From CAYWVR01 sp964461715 (GTDB lineage: Bacteria > Planctomycetota > Phycisphaerae > FEN-1346), in assembly GCA_964461715.1 (NCBI GenBank), contig CAYWVR010000002.1, positions 1-64,000 of the forward strand: 64,000 bases of DNA. Reading direction: 5' to 3'. Position numbers and translations under genes: made by a program. Each line of letters opens with the position of its first letter. Position 1 is the first letter of the stretch. Below the pieces are notes generated by a model that worked only from the letters and a program-made list of their open reading frames with translations, ran no database searches and was not told the origin of the DNA. Shown here piece after piece: positions 26,450-35,798 of this stretch.

Positions 26450-27445
26450 GTGAAGTTCCGCAAGCTCGGATCGACCGACATCGACGTCTCCACGGTGTGC
26501 CTCGGATGCTGGGCCCTGATCGGCGGCGGGACGTGGGGACCCCAGGACCGAGACGACTCGCGGGCTACCATTCGTGCGGCCCTCGACGCGGGGGTCACTT
26601 TTTTCGACACGGCCGAGGGGTACGGCTCGGGCGAGTCGGAGGCGCTGCTCGGAGAGGTCCTCGGCCCGCATCGGAGCGAGGTCGTCCTCGCCTCGAAGGT
26701 CGGCCGCAGGAACCTGCGCCCCGACGCCCTCAAGGCCCACTGCGAAGAGAGCCTCCGGGCCCTGGCCACGGATTACATGGACCTCTATCAGATCCACTGG
26801 CCGGACCCCGACGTCCCGCTCGCCGAGACGGTTGGGGCGATGCAGGACCTCAAGGCCGAGGGCAAGATCCGCGCGATCGGCGTCTCGAACTTCGGGGCGG
26901 GCTATCTGGGCGAGGCCCTCGAAGTCGGGCCCGTCGCCTCGAACCAAGTCTGCTACAACCTGCTGTTCCAGGCGGTCGAGTTCGAGGTCGAGCCGCTGGC
27001 CTCCGAGCGCGGCGTGAGCATCCTGCCCTACAGTCCCTTGGCCCAGGGACTCCTGACAGGAAAGTTTCGCACCGCCGACAATGTCCCCGAGGGCCGCGCA
27101 CGCACGCGGCACTTCTCGAAGGACCGGCCCGAGGCCAGGCACCAGGAGCCGGGGTGCGAGGAGGAGGTCTTCGCGACCGTCGACCGCATCCGGGCGATCG
27201 CCGCCGAGGTGGATCAGCCCATGAGCCGGGTCGCCTTGGCGTGGCTCCTGGCCCAGCCGGGCGTCGTCAGCGTCATCGCCGGGGCCCGCAACCCCGACCA
27301 GGTCCACGAGAACGTCGGGGCCGGCGATCTGAAGCTCCCGCCCGACGTCCTCGCCCGTCTCTCCGACGCCACCGATCCTGTCAAGCAGGCCCTCGGCCGC
27401 AACATCGACGCTTGGCAGACCGACAGCCGCGCGGAGCGGCCCTGA
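26450..27445 (+). CDS. Aldo/keto reductase
   Basis: An NADPH-dependent (alpha/beta)8 oxidoreductase of 331 residues. The complete AKR catalytic tetrad is visible: Asp53 and Tyr58 in FFDTAEGYGSGESE, Lys83 in ASKVGRR, His116 in YQIHWPDP. The C-terminal cofactor region (SVIAGARNPDQVHENVGAGD) is also typical. The start is GTG 26450 after GGAGG. It lies between the small membrane protein and the Eis-like acetyltransferase gene with short gaps (25 and 9 bp), so the three may form an operon. The substrate is not predictable. Confidence 0.93.
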   Translation: MKFRKLGSTDIDVSTVCLGCWALIGGGTWGPQDRDDSRATIRAALDAGVTFFDTAEGYGSGESEALLGEVLGPHRSEVVLASKVGRRNLRPDALKAHCEESLRALATDYMDLYQIHWPDPDVPLAETVGAMQDLKAEGKIRAIGVSNFGAGYLGEALEVGPVASNQVCYNLLFQAVEFEVEPLASERGVSILPYSPLAQGLLTGKFRTADNVPEGRARTRHFSKDRPEARHQEPGCEEEVFATVDRIRAIAAEVDQPMSRVALAWLLAQPGVVSVIAGARNPDQVHENVGAGDLKLPPDVLARLSDATDPVKQALGRNIDAWQTDSRAERP

Positions 27446-27454
27446 GGCCCGGCC

Positions 27455-28660
27455 ATGAGCGCGCTCGAAATCGTCCCCCCCAACCGTAGCCGCCACTTCG
27501 ACGCCATCTGCGACCTTGCGGCGAAGACTTTCGGCCGCGACGGGTACTGGAAGGTCCGGGACGCGGCCCGCCTGGCCCTCGGCCACAAGAGCCATTACGA
27601 CTGGGCTGTCTCGCGTATCGGCTTGGACTGCGGCCGCATCGTGGCCCACTGGGGCGTCTGGGGCTACCGGATGCGGGTCGGCCCGTCGGCCATCCGCATC
27701 GCGGGCGTCGGCAGTGTCGCCACCGACGGCGATCACCGCGAGCGCGGCCACATGACCGGCGTCGGCCGCGCGTCGGTCGAGGCGATGCGCGGGGCGGGCT
27801 ATCACCTCTCGATCCTCTTCGGGCGGCCGGACTTTTACGACCGTTACGGCTACGTCGTGGCGTGGCCGGAGGAGACCTGGATCGTGCGCCTGGCGGACCT
27901 TCCGAAGGGGCGGCCGACGGTCCGCACGCGCAGGGTGAAGCAGGCCGACCGCCGCGTCCTTGATACCCTCTATAACCGCACGCATGCGGGGCTGACGGGC
28001 ACCGCCGTCCGGCCCACCTACCGCGGCCCGAACGGCATGCACAACCTCGCCGGGTGGCGGTGGGACGATGCCCACGAAAGGCCCGCCGGCTATGTCATCG
28101 CGGGCGAATGGCGCGGCAACATCGAGGCGTACGAATCGGCCGGCGACCCGGAGGAGGTGCTTCGGGTGCTCGCCCGGTTCGCTCGGGCCAAAGGCCGCGG
28201 CGAGATTCGTTTCTGCGACCTGCACCCGCGCGAGCCCATGGCCCGGCACCTTCGGCGCATGAAGTGCCGCGTCGATCGGCGCCACTTCCGAAACGGCGGC
28301 CCGATGGTTCTCGTCGTGAACCTGGCCGGTGCGCTGAAAGCGATGCGCGAGACGCTCGAACGACGGCTGGCGGCGTCGGCCTTGGCCGCGTGGCGCGGGC
28401 GGCTCCGGGTCGAGAGCGCCCGCGAGAAGGCAACCCTCGTCGTCGGGCGGGGCGGGGCGGTGCGTGTTGACGACGGCGCGGCCGGGACGAAGCACACGCT
28501 CCGCGGGGGCGAGGCGATCGCGCAGCTCCTCGCCGGGTCGTACGACCCCATCGAGACGATCAAGGCGACGGGCATGCGCACGACGGGCGAGGCGCGGAAG
28601 CTGGCGGAGGTGCTCTTCCCGACCGAAGAGCCGCGGCTGGCCTCGTGGGACCGGTTCTAG
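27455..28660 (+). CDS. GNAT-family acetyltransferase, Eis-like, with C-terminal SCP2-like domain
   Basis: A 401-residue protein of the size and layout of Eis-type N-acetyltransferases: an N-terminal GNAT domain (~1-150; AIRIAGVGSVATDGDHRERG holds the V-A-T-xxxxRxxG acetyl-CoA loop, and ILFGRPDFYDRYGYVV is the GNAT motif B region), a second GNAT-like half (~150-290), and an SCP2/sterol-carrier-like C-terminus (~300-400). Acetyl-CoA-dependent transfer to an amine is expected. Mycobacterial Eis acts on aminoglycosides and proteins, but that specificity cannot be assumed here. It is probably co-transcribed with the upstream reductase. Confidence 0.85.
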   Translation: MSALEIVPPNRSRHFDAICDLAAKTFGRDGYWKVRDAARLALGHKSHYDWAVSRIGLDCGRIVAHWGVWGYRMRVGPSAIRIAGVGSVATDGDHRERGHMTGVGRASVEAMRGAGYHLSILFGRPDFYDRYGYVVAWPEETWIVRLADLPKGRPTVRTRRVKQADRRVLDTLYNRTHAGLTGTAVRPTYRGPNGMHNLAGWRWDDAHERPAGYVIAGEWRGNIEAYESAGDPEEVLRVLARFARAKGRGEIRFCDLHPREPMARHLRRMKCRVDRRHFRNGGPMVLVVNLAGALKAMRETLERRLAASALAAWRGRLRVESAREKATLVVGRGGAVRVDDGAAGTKHTLRGGEAIAQLLAGSYDPIETIKATGMRTTGEARKLAEVLFPTEEPRLASWDRF

Positions 28661-28663
28661 ACC

Positions 28664-29461
28664 TCAGAGGCGCCTCAGGCCGAAGCCGCCGCCCACCTCG
28701 ATGACGGCTCCGGTCGAGTAGTCCAGGTCGCCCCGCGCAACGGCCGAGACCGTCTTGGCCACGTCCTCGGGCTTGCCCCACCGGGGCGTCACGAGCAGCC
28801 CCTCGGCGATGAGCTTGTCGTACTTGTCGCGCACCCCCGCGGTCATCGGCGTCTCGATGATACCGGGGGCAAGCTGGACGACGGGGATGCCGACCTCGCC
28901 GAGCCGCACCGCCCAGAGCTGGGCCGCCATCGCCAAGCCCGCCTTCGACACGCAATACTCGCCCCGCGACGGCGACGCCGTGTAGGCCGAAATCGACGTG
29001 ATAAAGACGATCCGGCCGCGCTCGATGGTGCCCGCCTGCTGCAGCGCGATCATGCGGCGAGCGAGGAGCTGGGTCAGGAAGTACGGGCCCTGGAGGTTGA
29101 TCGAAATAAGGCGCTCGAAGCTCGCCTCGCCGGCTTCGAGGATGTCGAGGCGTTCCTTGGGGGCGACGCCGGCGTTGTTGACGAGGAGGTCGATCCGCCC
29201 GAGGCGCGCGTCGATGAAGTCGACCATCGCCCGGCGGTCCTCGGACGAGGCGACGTCGGCCCGGAAGACCTCGGCCGCGCCTCCCGCCGCCTCGATGGTA
29301 CGCTTGACCTCGTAGGGGCCGCGATCGGTGATTTCGGGGTCGGCGACGATATCATTGACGACGACGGTGAACCCATCCTCGGCCAGCCGAAGCGCGATGC
29401 CGCGCCCGATGCCCTGGCCGGCCCCGGTGACGAGGGCGACGGGAGAGTGGGAGATCGCCAT
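28664..29461 (-). CDS. Short-chain dehydrogenase/reductase (3-ketoacyl-ACP reductase-like)
   Basis: A 265-residue NAD(P)-dependent Rossmann oxidoreductase. The cofactor motif TGAGQGIG (12-19), NNAG (95-98) and the catalytic Ser157, Tyr169 and Lys173 ([20 protein letters not shown]) are all present, and the C-terminal PGIIETPMT segment is typical of the classical SDRs. The start is ATG 29461 with AAGGA upstream; a longer open frame into ftsK is not supported. It ends 4 bp from the converging acetyltransferase gene and follows ftsK by 28 bp. The substrate is uncertain; sugar-alcohol and ketoacyl-ACP members look alike. Confidence 0.92.
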   Translation of the reverse strand: MAISHSPVALVTGAGQGIGRGIALRLAEDGFTVVVNDIVADPEITDRGPYEVKRTIEAAGGAAEVFRADVASSEDRRAMVDFIDARLGRIDLLVNNAGVAPKERLDILEAGEASFERLISINLQGPYFLTQLLARRMIALQQAGTIERGRIVFITSISAYTASPSRGEYCVSKAGLAMAAQLWAVRLGEVGIPVVQLAPGIIETPMTAGVRDKYDKLIAEGLLVTPRWGKPEDVAKTVSAVARGDLDYSTGAVIEVGGGFGLRRL

Positions 29462-29489
29462 AAGAATCCTTCTACAGGTCAGGCCGTGC

Positions 29490-31973
29490 TTACGTCTCGA
29501 GGGCGGCTTCCTCGTCCGTAAGGAGGTCGTCCTCATCGAGCGGTTCCGGGTCGTCCTCATCGTCGCCGTAGGTGGGGGCCGTGTACTCGCCCGCTTCCGT
29601 GCCGCGCTGGCCCTTCATGGCCTCCCATTGTTCGAGCGTGAGGACGACCTCGCGTGCCTGGCTGCCCTTGTAGTCGCCGACGATGCCGTCCTCGGCCATC
29701 TGGTCGATGAGGCGCGCCGCCCGGCCGTAGCCGATGCCCAGCCGCCGCTGCAGGAGCGAGACGCTGCCGCGCTGGGCCTCGAGGACGATCTCGATGGCGG
29801 GCTCGTACATCTCGTCGTCACATCCGTGGGCCAGGACGTCGTCGGCGCCGCCCGCGTCCTCGTCCTCGACCTTGAGCTGCACGAGCTCGCGCTGGAAGGC
29901 GGGCTCGGCCTCCTCGGTAACGAAGTCGAGGACCCGCTGAATCTCGATCTCGGAGACGAAGGCCCCCTGGGCCCGGATGAACTTCGACGCCCCCGGCGTC
30001 ATGAAGAGCATGTCGCCCTGACCGAGGAGCTTGTCGGCGCCCATCGAGTCGAGGATGGTGCGGGAGTCGATGCGGCTCGCGACCTGAAACGACACGCGGA
30101 CGGGCAGGTTCGACTTGATGAGGCCCGTCAGCACGTCGACGCTCGGCCGCTGGGTGGCCATGACGAGATGGATGCCGACAGCCCGCGACTTCTGCGAGAG
30201 GCGCGTGACGTGGCCCTCGACCTCCTTCGCGGCCACCATCATCAGGTCGGCCAGCTCGTCGACGATGACGGCGATGTGGGGCATGTGGTAGATGAGGCGG
30301 GCCTCCTGCTCCTCGTTGGCGGGCTCGAACCGCTTGACGATGTCCTCGCGCGGGAGCCGGTTGTACTGGGCGATGTTGCGGACCCGGGCGGTCGAGAGGA
30401 GCCGATACCGCTCCTCCATCTTGTCGACAAGCCACTCGAGGATCGCCTCCGCCTTGCGCATGTCGTTGACGACCGGACACAGGAGGTGGGGCAGCTTATT
30501 GTAGACGCTCAACTCCACCATCTTCGGGTCGATGAGCACGAGCTTCAGGTCGTCGGGCGTTCGCGTCAGCAGCATCGACATGATGATGGCGTTCAGGCAC
30601 ACGCTCTTGCCCGAGCCGGTCGTCCCGGCGATGAGGAGGTGCGGCATGGACGCCAGATCCTTGACGAGCGCCTCGCCGGTGGCGTCCTTGCCGAGAAAGA
30701 GGGGCAGGCCCATCCGTCCCGCGTTCCCCTTGCCGCCGAGGACGATCTCCCTGAGGCTCACGATCTGGCGGGCCGTATTGGGCACCTCCACGCCGATTGT
30801 GTTCTTGCCGGGCAGCGGCGCGACGACGCGGACGCTGGGGGCCTTGAGGCTGATGGCCAGGTCGTCCGAGAGGCCCACGACCTTGGACACCTTGACGCCC
30901 GGTGCCAGGGCCAGCTCGTATTGGGTAATGACCGGGCCCGTCTCGATGGCCACGACGCGGGCCTTGACGCCGAACTGATCAAGCGTCTCGGTCAGGACGT
31001 CGGCCTTGGAGCGGACTCGCTGATCGCGTCCCTCGTCCTCGACGTAGTCCGGCTCGTCCAGCAGGTCGACACCGGGCAGCTTGTACTCCGTGTTGCGGGG
31101 CGTCGTCGGAAGGGGCGTGAAGGCGAACTCCTGCTGCTCGCCGTCGGCGCCCTCGGCCGGCTCGGGTCGCGTGTGGCGGATGACGATCTCGCGGGGCTTG
31201 GCCGAAGGTGCCGCAGGCGCCGCGGCCTCCTCGTCCTCGGCCTCCTCCGTCCCGTCGGCGGGCGGCTCGTCCTCCTCGAGCTCGGGCTTCTTGGGGCGCT
31301 TCTGCTTGCGGACGACGGGCTTCACCTCGGGCTCGGCAAAAGCCGCGGTCGCGGCCCCGGCCCCCGCCACCGCCGCCGTCGCGAGCCTCCGGACCGGCAC
31401 GTGCATCGCGCCGCGGAAGCGGCGATAGACCCAAAGCGGCACCGCGAAGAGGTTGATATCCGTCAGGAGCACCAGCCCCACCAGAGCCACGGGCACCACC
31501 AGCAGCACCGTCCCGAGGGTCCCGAGGCGGGGCTCGGCGAACTGCCAGATCGCCAGACCCAGCACGCCCCCGTTGCCCACCGGCAGCAACGCCGGCACGG
31601 TGATCATGCTCGAGACGAGCGACACCGCCAGCACCAGCAGAATCGCGCCCAGGATGCGGAAGACCTTGTCCTCCACGCCCCGCTGCGAAAGCCACAGGAA
31701 CGCCGCCCCCACGAGGAACAGAAGCAGCGGCGCCACGCCGTCGCCGACCGCCCACAGCAGGGCGTAGGCCACGTGGGCCCCCACCACCCCGCACCGGTTC
31801 TGCGGCGGATCGTTGGCGGGGTACGCCGCGGTCGAAGGGGGGTCGGCCCGATCGAACGAAAGCAGGCTGGCCAAAAGAAAGAGGCCCGCGAAGAGCGTCA
31901 GCACGGCCGCGACCTTCCGGGCGCGGCTGACGGCGCGAGCGTCGGCGGCGTCGGCGGATGTGGACTTGCTCAT
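29490..31973 (-). CDS. ftsK: FtsK/SpoIIIE-family DNA translocase
   Basis: A septum-localised ATP-driven chromosome pump of 827 residues. There are four or more membrane helices in ~20-190 ([20 protein letters not shown] and onward) and a charged Pro/Glu/Ala linker (~210-310). The RecA-like motor starts near 330 with Walker [14 protein letters not shown] (~450) and Walker [10 protein letters not shown] (~478). A C-terminal gamma winged helix at ~755-800 ([20 protein letters not shown]) reads polar KOPS-like sequences in known FtsKs. It lies in a minus-strand group dut-small protein-ftsK-SDR with gaps of 20-28 bp. Length and order are standard. Confidence 0.96.
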   Translation of the reverse strand: MSKSTSADAADARAVSRARKVAAVLTLFAGLFLLASLLSFDRADPPSTAAYPANDPPQNRCGVVGAHVAYALLWAVGDGVAPLLLFLVGAAFLWLSQRGVEDKVFRILGAILLVLAVSLVSSMITVPALLPVGNGGVLGLAIWQFAEPRLGTLGTVLLVVPVALVGLVLLTDINLFAVPLWVYRRFRGAMHVPVRRLATAAVAGAGAATAAFAEPEVKPVVRKQKRPKKPELEEDEPPADGTEEAEDEEAAAPAAPSAKPREIVIRHTRPEPAEGADGEQQEFAFTPLPTTPRNTEYKLPGVDLLDEPDYVEDEGRDQRVRSKADVLTETLDQFGVKARVVAIETGPVITQYELALAPGVKVSKVVGLSDDLAISLKAPSVRVVAPLPGKNTIGVEVPNTARQIVSLREIVLGGKGNAGRMGLPLFLGKDATGEALVKDLASMPHLLIAGTTGSGKSVCLNAIIMSMLLTRTPDDLKLVLIDPKMVELSVYNKLPHLLCPVVNDMRKAEAILEWLVDKMEERYRLLSTARVRNIAQYNRLPREDIVKRFEPANEEQEARLIYHMPHIAVIVDELADLMMVAAKEVEGHVTRLSQKSRAVGIHLVMATQRPSVDVLTGLIKSNLPVRVSFQVASRIDSRTILDSMGADKLLGQGDMLFMTPGASKFIRAQGAFVSEIEIQRVLDFVTEEAEPAFQRELVQLKVEDEDAGGADDVLAHGCDDEMYEPAIEIVLEAQRGSVSLLQRRLGIGYGRAARLIDQMAEDGIVGDYKGSQAREVVLTLEQWEAMKGQRGTEAGEYTAPTYGDDEDDPEPLDEDDLLTDEEAALET

Positions 31974-31992
31974 CGTGGCACGGCTCCCGTCC

Positions 31993-32226
31993 TCAAGTCT
32001 CGCCCCGCAGCGCGGCCAGCTTCCGCTCCAGGCGCAGGCGGGCCTCGCGGTAGTGCGGCCCGTCCTTCTCGAAAGCGAGGGCGTCGAAATCCACGTCGTC
32101 GAGGGCGTCGGGGTCGAGCGCGTCGATCTCGCGGATGAGGCGTCGGATCTCGTCCGGCACGGTCGTCATGCCGTGGTCGACGAGGTCCCGCCAGGGGTTC
32201 CGGCCGATGCCACCCGTGTCTTCCAT
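31993..32226 (-). CDS. Small soluble protein between dut and ftsK, function unknown
   Basis: A 77-residue acidic protein (IRRLIREIDALDPDALDDVD; then HYREARLRLERKLAALRG). Start ATG 32226 with GGAGGATG upstream; earlier in-frame codons run through the dut 3' region and lack an SD. The gene is packed between dut (22-bp gap) and ftsK (19-bp gap) on the same strand. It is predicted helical with a probable short coiled coil at the C-terminus and no membrane segment. I do not recognise it. Its tight packing and good SD argue that it is real. Confidence 0.7.
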   Translation of the reverse strand: MEDTGGIGRNPWRDLVDHGMTTVPDEIRRLIREIDALDPDALDDVDFDALAFEKDGPHYREARLRLERKLAALRGET

Positions 32227-32248
32227 CTGGCCATCCTCCGGGCGGCGC

Positions 32249-32698
32249 TCAGTGCGTGCCGCTCGAGCCGAACCCCCCGTCGCCGCGCGCGCTCTGCGGC
32301 AGGGCCTCGACGACGCGGACATCGGCCCGGGCCACCTCGGCCACCACCAGCTGCGCGATCCGCAGGCCGCGCGTCACCTCGAAGGGCGCGCGGCCGATGT
32401 TGCCGACGATGATGCCCACCTCGCCCCGGTAGTCGGCGTCGATCGTGCCGGGGGCGTTGACGATCGTGACCCCGTGCTTCAAGGCCAAACCGCTTCGCGG
32501 GCGGACCTGGACCTCGTACCCGGGCGGCACGGCGACGTGAAGCCCGGTGGGGATGAGCCGGACCTCGCCCGGCGCGAGGACCACCGGTTCATCCACCGCG
32601 GCGCACACGTCCATCCCGGCCGCGGCCTCGCTCATGTACCGCGGCAGGGGAAGGTCCTCCGTACCCGGCGCTCGCCGGAGCATCAACGTTATCGGCAT
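32249..32698 (-). CDS. dut: Deoxyuridine 5'-triphosphate nucleotidohydrolase (dUTPase)
   Basis: Hydrolyses dUTP to dUMP and pyrophosphate, protecting DNA from uracil and feeding dTMP synthesis; a homotrimer in known members. At 149 residues it has all five motifs: AGMDVCAA (1), [11 protein letters not shown] (2), [16 protein letters not shown] (3), RIAQLVV (4) and the C-terminal [12 protein letters not shown] (5), which closes over the active site. The catalytic Asp is in TIDADYRG. It is the first gene of the dut-ftsK cluster. Confidence 0.97.
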   Translation of the reverse strand: MPITLMLRRAPGTEDLPLPRYMSEAAAGMDVCAAVDEPVVLAPGEVRLIPTGLHVAVPPGYEVQVRPRSGLALKHGVTIVNAPGTIDADYRGEVGIIVGNIGRAPFEVTRGLRIAQLVVAEVARADVRVVEALPQSARGDGGFGSSGTH

Positions 32699-32825
32699 CG
32701 GCGCGGCTCCTTCCTTAGAGGAAACCTCGGCGGTTATCGGACCCCGGACCGGCCGCCATGATACCGGAAAGGGCCGCGCGGACCAAGCGCCGCATAGGGA
32801 ACGCCAACGGGCAACGGGGGAAGGT

Positions 32826-34496
32826 CTACGGCCGACGGGGAGGACCGAACGGCGCCCGCTCCTCCTCCGTCGGCTCCTCCGCGTACTGAAGGAACACGCT
32901 CATGAACGGGTCCAGGCGGTCCAGGTACGCTTCCGGCATGGCCACCTGCACGACTTCCCGGATGACCCGGCGGTACGGGCCGTCGGCGTCGGCGGCCTTG
33001 GCGATCTCGACCTGTGGCAGGGGGATGAGGACAGGCCGCCCGGTGCGCGGGTCGCGAACCACCCGCCGCCCGGGCCCAACGCGGTTCGAAAAGTCCGCCG
33101 CCAGCGACCGGCCCTTGCCCCAGCGGGCGATCTGGTCGAACTCCGGCAGCCCTCGCTGGGCCACGCCGCACTTGACACAGAAAAAGCGATACCCCTTCTC
33201 GGCCGCCCGCGTCACGAGCGTTTTCAGCTTGTCCATCGTCTCGGCATGCGGGGGAGCGTCGCCGACCAACACAACGACCCACCGGGCATAGTGGCCGCTC
33301 GACCATCTCTGCTTCGTGATGACCGCCCGCAGAGCCTCGTAGACGGCTTCGGGCCGATCGCCTCCGCCGTGGGCCCGGGCGTCGGCAATCGCCCGCGTCA
33401 GGAGGTCCACCCGGTCCGTCAGGGGCGAGGTCTGCACCACGTACGCGTCGCCGCGGTCGCGATAGAGCGTGATGCCAATGCGCGGCTCGTAGGAAAGCAG
33501 GGCCAGGGCCCGCATCATTTTCGCGACGTCGCGCTTGACCCAATCGATCACGGAACCCATCGAGCCGGTCGAGTCCACCGCCAAGCTGACGTCGAGATGG
33601 TCAAGCTTGAAGCGCGGCAGCTCGAGGTCCTTGCGCCAGATGGGGTCGGCCGGGTCGGTGATCGTCTCGGCCTTGGGCAGGATGTGGTCGTCGCCGAAGT
33701 AGGGCGGGAGGACCCGCGTCCGCGGCGGGCGACGCCGCCACTCGCGGAGCTGCTGGACCCACTCGGTCCGCGTCTTCTGCCACATCCGCGTCGATCCCAG
33801 ATTCACGTGCGTCCGGGCCTCCGGGACCGTGTCGTCGAGACCCCGGAGGAGGAACTCCGCCCGGTATGCCCGATCATGGTCGCCCATCGCCTCGACGAGC
33901 GCCCGGGCGAGTGCGACGTCGGCCCATCCGGCCAACAGGTCGCGCAGCGTCTCCAGCGTCCGGATGTCGGCGGGCACGAGCGCGTTGGTCGTCTTGAAGA
34001 CGTGCAGGAAGAGCTTACGGTTCTCCTCGGTGGGCCCCTCCGGGCCGACGTACTTGAGGAGCCCGGTCCGAAGGTCCCCGCGAAGGTGGTTCTGGAGGGT
34101 CAGGTCGCGGCCCGTGGTGGCCCAGACCTCCTCCTGTTTCTCCGTGAGCGACTCGAGCCGCGCGTGCAGCGCCTCCCATGCGAAGACCCGCACGACCGGC
34201 TTTTCGTCGCCGGTCATCACCTCGACGAGCTTGCGACTCGTCAGCGGCGCGTCGATCCGCCCCAGGCCGAGGACGGCCATGGCCCGGGCGATCCAGTCGC
34301 GGCTTGCGAGGTAATGGCCGTAGAGGTCCGCGTAGTGCGCGACGAGCTTCTCGATGGACTTCTCGCGGATGCTCTGGTCGTCCGGCTGCGGCCGGGCCTG
34401 GCCGAGGGCGACGGTGGAGGGGACGAGGAGCGCGGCGGCGAGGAGAACGCGGGCCCGGAAGCGTGGTCTGCTGCAGCCGCGACCGGAACTGGACAT
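32826..34496 (-). CDS. Secreted von Willebrand factor A-domain protein
   Basis: A 556-residue exported protein. A signal peptide follows the Arg-rich start ([18 protein letters not shown]). Residues ~25-240 are alpha-helical and HEAT-like ([40 protein letters not shown]). Residues ~295-480 form a VWA domain with a MIDAS motif DSTGSMGS (DxTxS form of DxSxS). After it comes [23 protein letters not shown] 34496 has AAGGGAG 7 nt upstream and is preferred over ATG 34502. VWA domains bind ligands through a metal ion; this family is common and uncharacterised in Planctomycetota. It follows a 500-bp gap with strong hairpins. Confidence 0.85.
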   Translation of the reverse strand: MSSSGRGCSRPRFRARVLLAAALLVPSTVALGQARPQPDDQSIREKSIEKLVAHYADLYGHYLASRDWIARAMAVLGLGRIDAPLTSRKLVEVMTGDEKPVVRVFAWEALHARLESLTEKQEEVWATTGRDLTLQNHLRGDLRTGLLKYVGPEGPTEENRKLFLHVFKTTNALVPADIRTLETLRDLLAGWADVALARALVEAMGDHDRAYRAEFLLRGLDDTVPEARTHVNLGSTRMWQKTRTEWVQQLREWRRRPPRTRVLPPYFGDDHILPKAETITDPADPIWRKDLELPRFKLDHLDVSLAVDSTGSMGSVIDWVKRDVAKMMRALALLSYEPRIGITLYRDRGDAYVVQTSPLTDRVDLLTRAIADARAHGGGDRPEAVYEALRAVITKQRWSSGHYARWVVVLVGDAPPHAETMDKLKTLVTRAAEKGYRFFCVKCGVAQRGLPEFDQIARWGKGRSLAADFSNRVGPGRRVVRDPRTGRPVLIPLPQVEIAKAADADGPYRRVIREVVQVAMPEAYLDRLDPFMSVFLQYAEEPTEEERAPFGPPRRP

Positions 34497-34606
34497 GGGC
34501 ATACTCCCTTCGGACGCATCGCTCCCGTCTTCTACTACGATCCTCGCGGATGAGCAGCAGCGATTTTTCGACGGACGGGATCAGACGCGGAGCGGTCATG
34601 CAAAGC

Positions 34607-34842
34607 GGGCGCGCCGGTCGGCGGGAACCGGCGCGCCCCGAGGGAAGGGCGCGGGCGGAGCGAGGGTCCGGCCGGGGAGCCCCCGGTGTCTCCAAGAAAG
34701 CCTGAGGTCAGCACATCCGGAGACACCGTAGGCCTGAGGGCAAGGTCCTCCCGGCTCAAGCCCTTGGGGAACTCCCACCAAACCCGTGTGGTCCATGCAG
34801 GAAAGCCGCCGGGGCGCGATACCCCTCGGGACCGCGCCCCGG
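34607..34842. ncRNA. Candidate structured RNA (unknown class) or regulatory leader
   Basis: The ~520 bp between the VWA gene and acpS hold no convincing gene but three strong stems: GGGCGCGCCGGT with its complement (12 bp, 34607-34638), GGTGTCTCC/GGAGACACC (9 bp, 34685-34727) and CCGGGGCGCG/CGCGCCCCGG (10 bp, 34809-34842). GCCTGAGG occurs twice (34700 and 34732). A smaller CAAGG/CCTTG stem lies between stems 2 and 3. I looked for RNase P, tmRNA, SRP RNA and T-box core motifs and did not find them. The strand is not decided: it could be the 5' leader of the VWA transcript (minus) or an independent RNA. Confidence 0.4.
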
Positions 34843-35019
34843 GCGCGACTCACCGGAGAGCAGTCTACGGATAGCGCGGAGAAGTCAAACGGAGGGGCCA
34901 CAATCGGCCCTGACGCTAGCGCCAGAGCCGTTCCTGCCATGTCCGGCGGCGCGCGACACGCGCGGATTGCGCGTGGTTTTCGGCCGCATAACAACGAGGA
35001 CGAACAGACTCAAAGGCAC

Positions 35020-35406
35020 CTATGCGTCGGATTCCGCCACCGCGCCGGCGATCGCCAGGTCGGCCGTGTGGGTAATCGAGAGGTGCCAGCGGGTAATGCC
35101 GAGCTGCGCGGCCTTCTCGGCGGCGCCGCCGGTGAGGACGACCGTGGGCAGGCCGGAGGGTTCGTTCAGAATCTCGATGCCGCGGAACGTCACCCCGCCG
35201 CGCCATCCCGTCCCGAGGGCCTTCATCACCGCTTCCTTGGCGGCAAATCGGCCCGCGAGGGTCTCCTCGAAGCCCTTCTTGCGGCGGCGGGCATAGGCAA
35301 CCTCCGCCTCCGTGTACGTCCGCTCGAGGAACCGCTCGCCGTGGTTGTCGAGCATGCGGCGAATCCGCCCCACCGCGCACAGGTCGATGCCGTGGCCCAC
35401 GATCAT
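35020..35406 (-). CDS. acpS: Holo-[acyl-carrier-protein] synthase
   Basis: Transfers 4'-phosphopantetheine from CoA to apo-ACP. The 128-residue length is that of AcpS. The signature Mg2+/CoA-binding residues are present: Asp8 in GIDLCAVGRI and the FAAKEAVMKALGTGWRGGV block with the second acidic ligand Glu. The C-terminal HLSITHTADLAIAGAV strand is typical. It has no tight operon partner; the next gene on this strand is separated by the hairpin-rich gap. Confidence 0.96.
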   Translation of the reverse strand: MIVGHGIDLCAVGRIRRMLDNHGERFLERTYTEAEVAYARRRKKGFEETLAGRFAAKEAVMKALGTGWRGGVTFRGIEILNEPSGLPTVVLTGGAAEKAAQLGITRWHLSITHTADLAIAGAVAESDA

Positions 35407-35518
35407 GGAGCCAGTCTACGCGACGTCCCACCTCCCGGGCAACGCTAATCGTCGCCCGCCCCTTGTGCGGCACTCCTGCCGGCGTTACCTTCGGCAGCAT
35501 GAAGCCACGCGAGAGGAG

Positions 35519-35662
35519 ATGCTCGCGTGCCCGGGGCGCGAGAACCTCGATCCGGAGTGCCTCGGCGCGGCCGAAGCCGCCGCCGCGGACATGACCTGCG
35601 GCGAGGGATGCGGACGGACGGGGCCCTTCGCGCACGCGGTGCGAGAGGGAGTCGATCGCTAG
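35519..35662 (+). CDS. Possible small Cys-rich protein
   Basis: A 47-residue open frame with four cysteines in two groups (ACPGRENLDPEC and DMTCGEGCGRTG), a spacing that could bind zinc or an iron-sulfur cluster. The AGGAG before ATG 35519 is almost touching it, which is poor spacing, and no better start is seen upstream. It lies alone in the ~390-bp gap between acpS and the sulfatase gene. Coding status is uncertain; the rest of this gap (35663-35798) shows nothing recognisable. Confidence 0.3.
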   Translation: MLACPGRENLDPECLGAAEAAAADMTCGEGCGRTGPFAHAVREGVDR

Positions 35663-35798
35663 TACCTCGCGGCCGTCCGGCGCCTGGCCGCCAACCCCCG
35701 GGACGACGCCCGGCACGGCCGCGCCCGGGACGGCCGGCCCGCAATGCCTCAGCGATAGGAAAGGACGCGGCTGGCCGGGGCCGCTCGGGACAGATGCC

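Noticed and set aside
34607..34842. RNase P, tmRNA, SRP RNA or T-box in the hairpin-rich gap
   Set aside because: The GAGGAAAGTC, tRNA-like/ALAA-tag, GGAAG-AGCA and GGGTGG-ACC core motifs are not present on either strand by eye. The region is kept only as an unclassified candidate.
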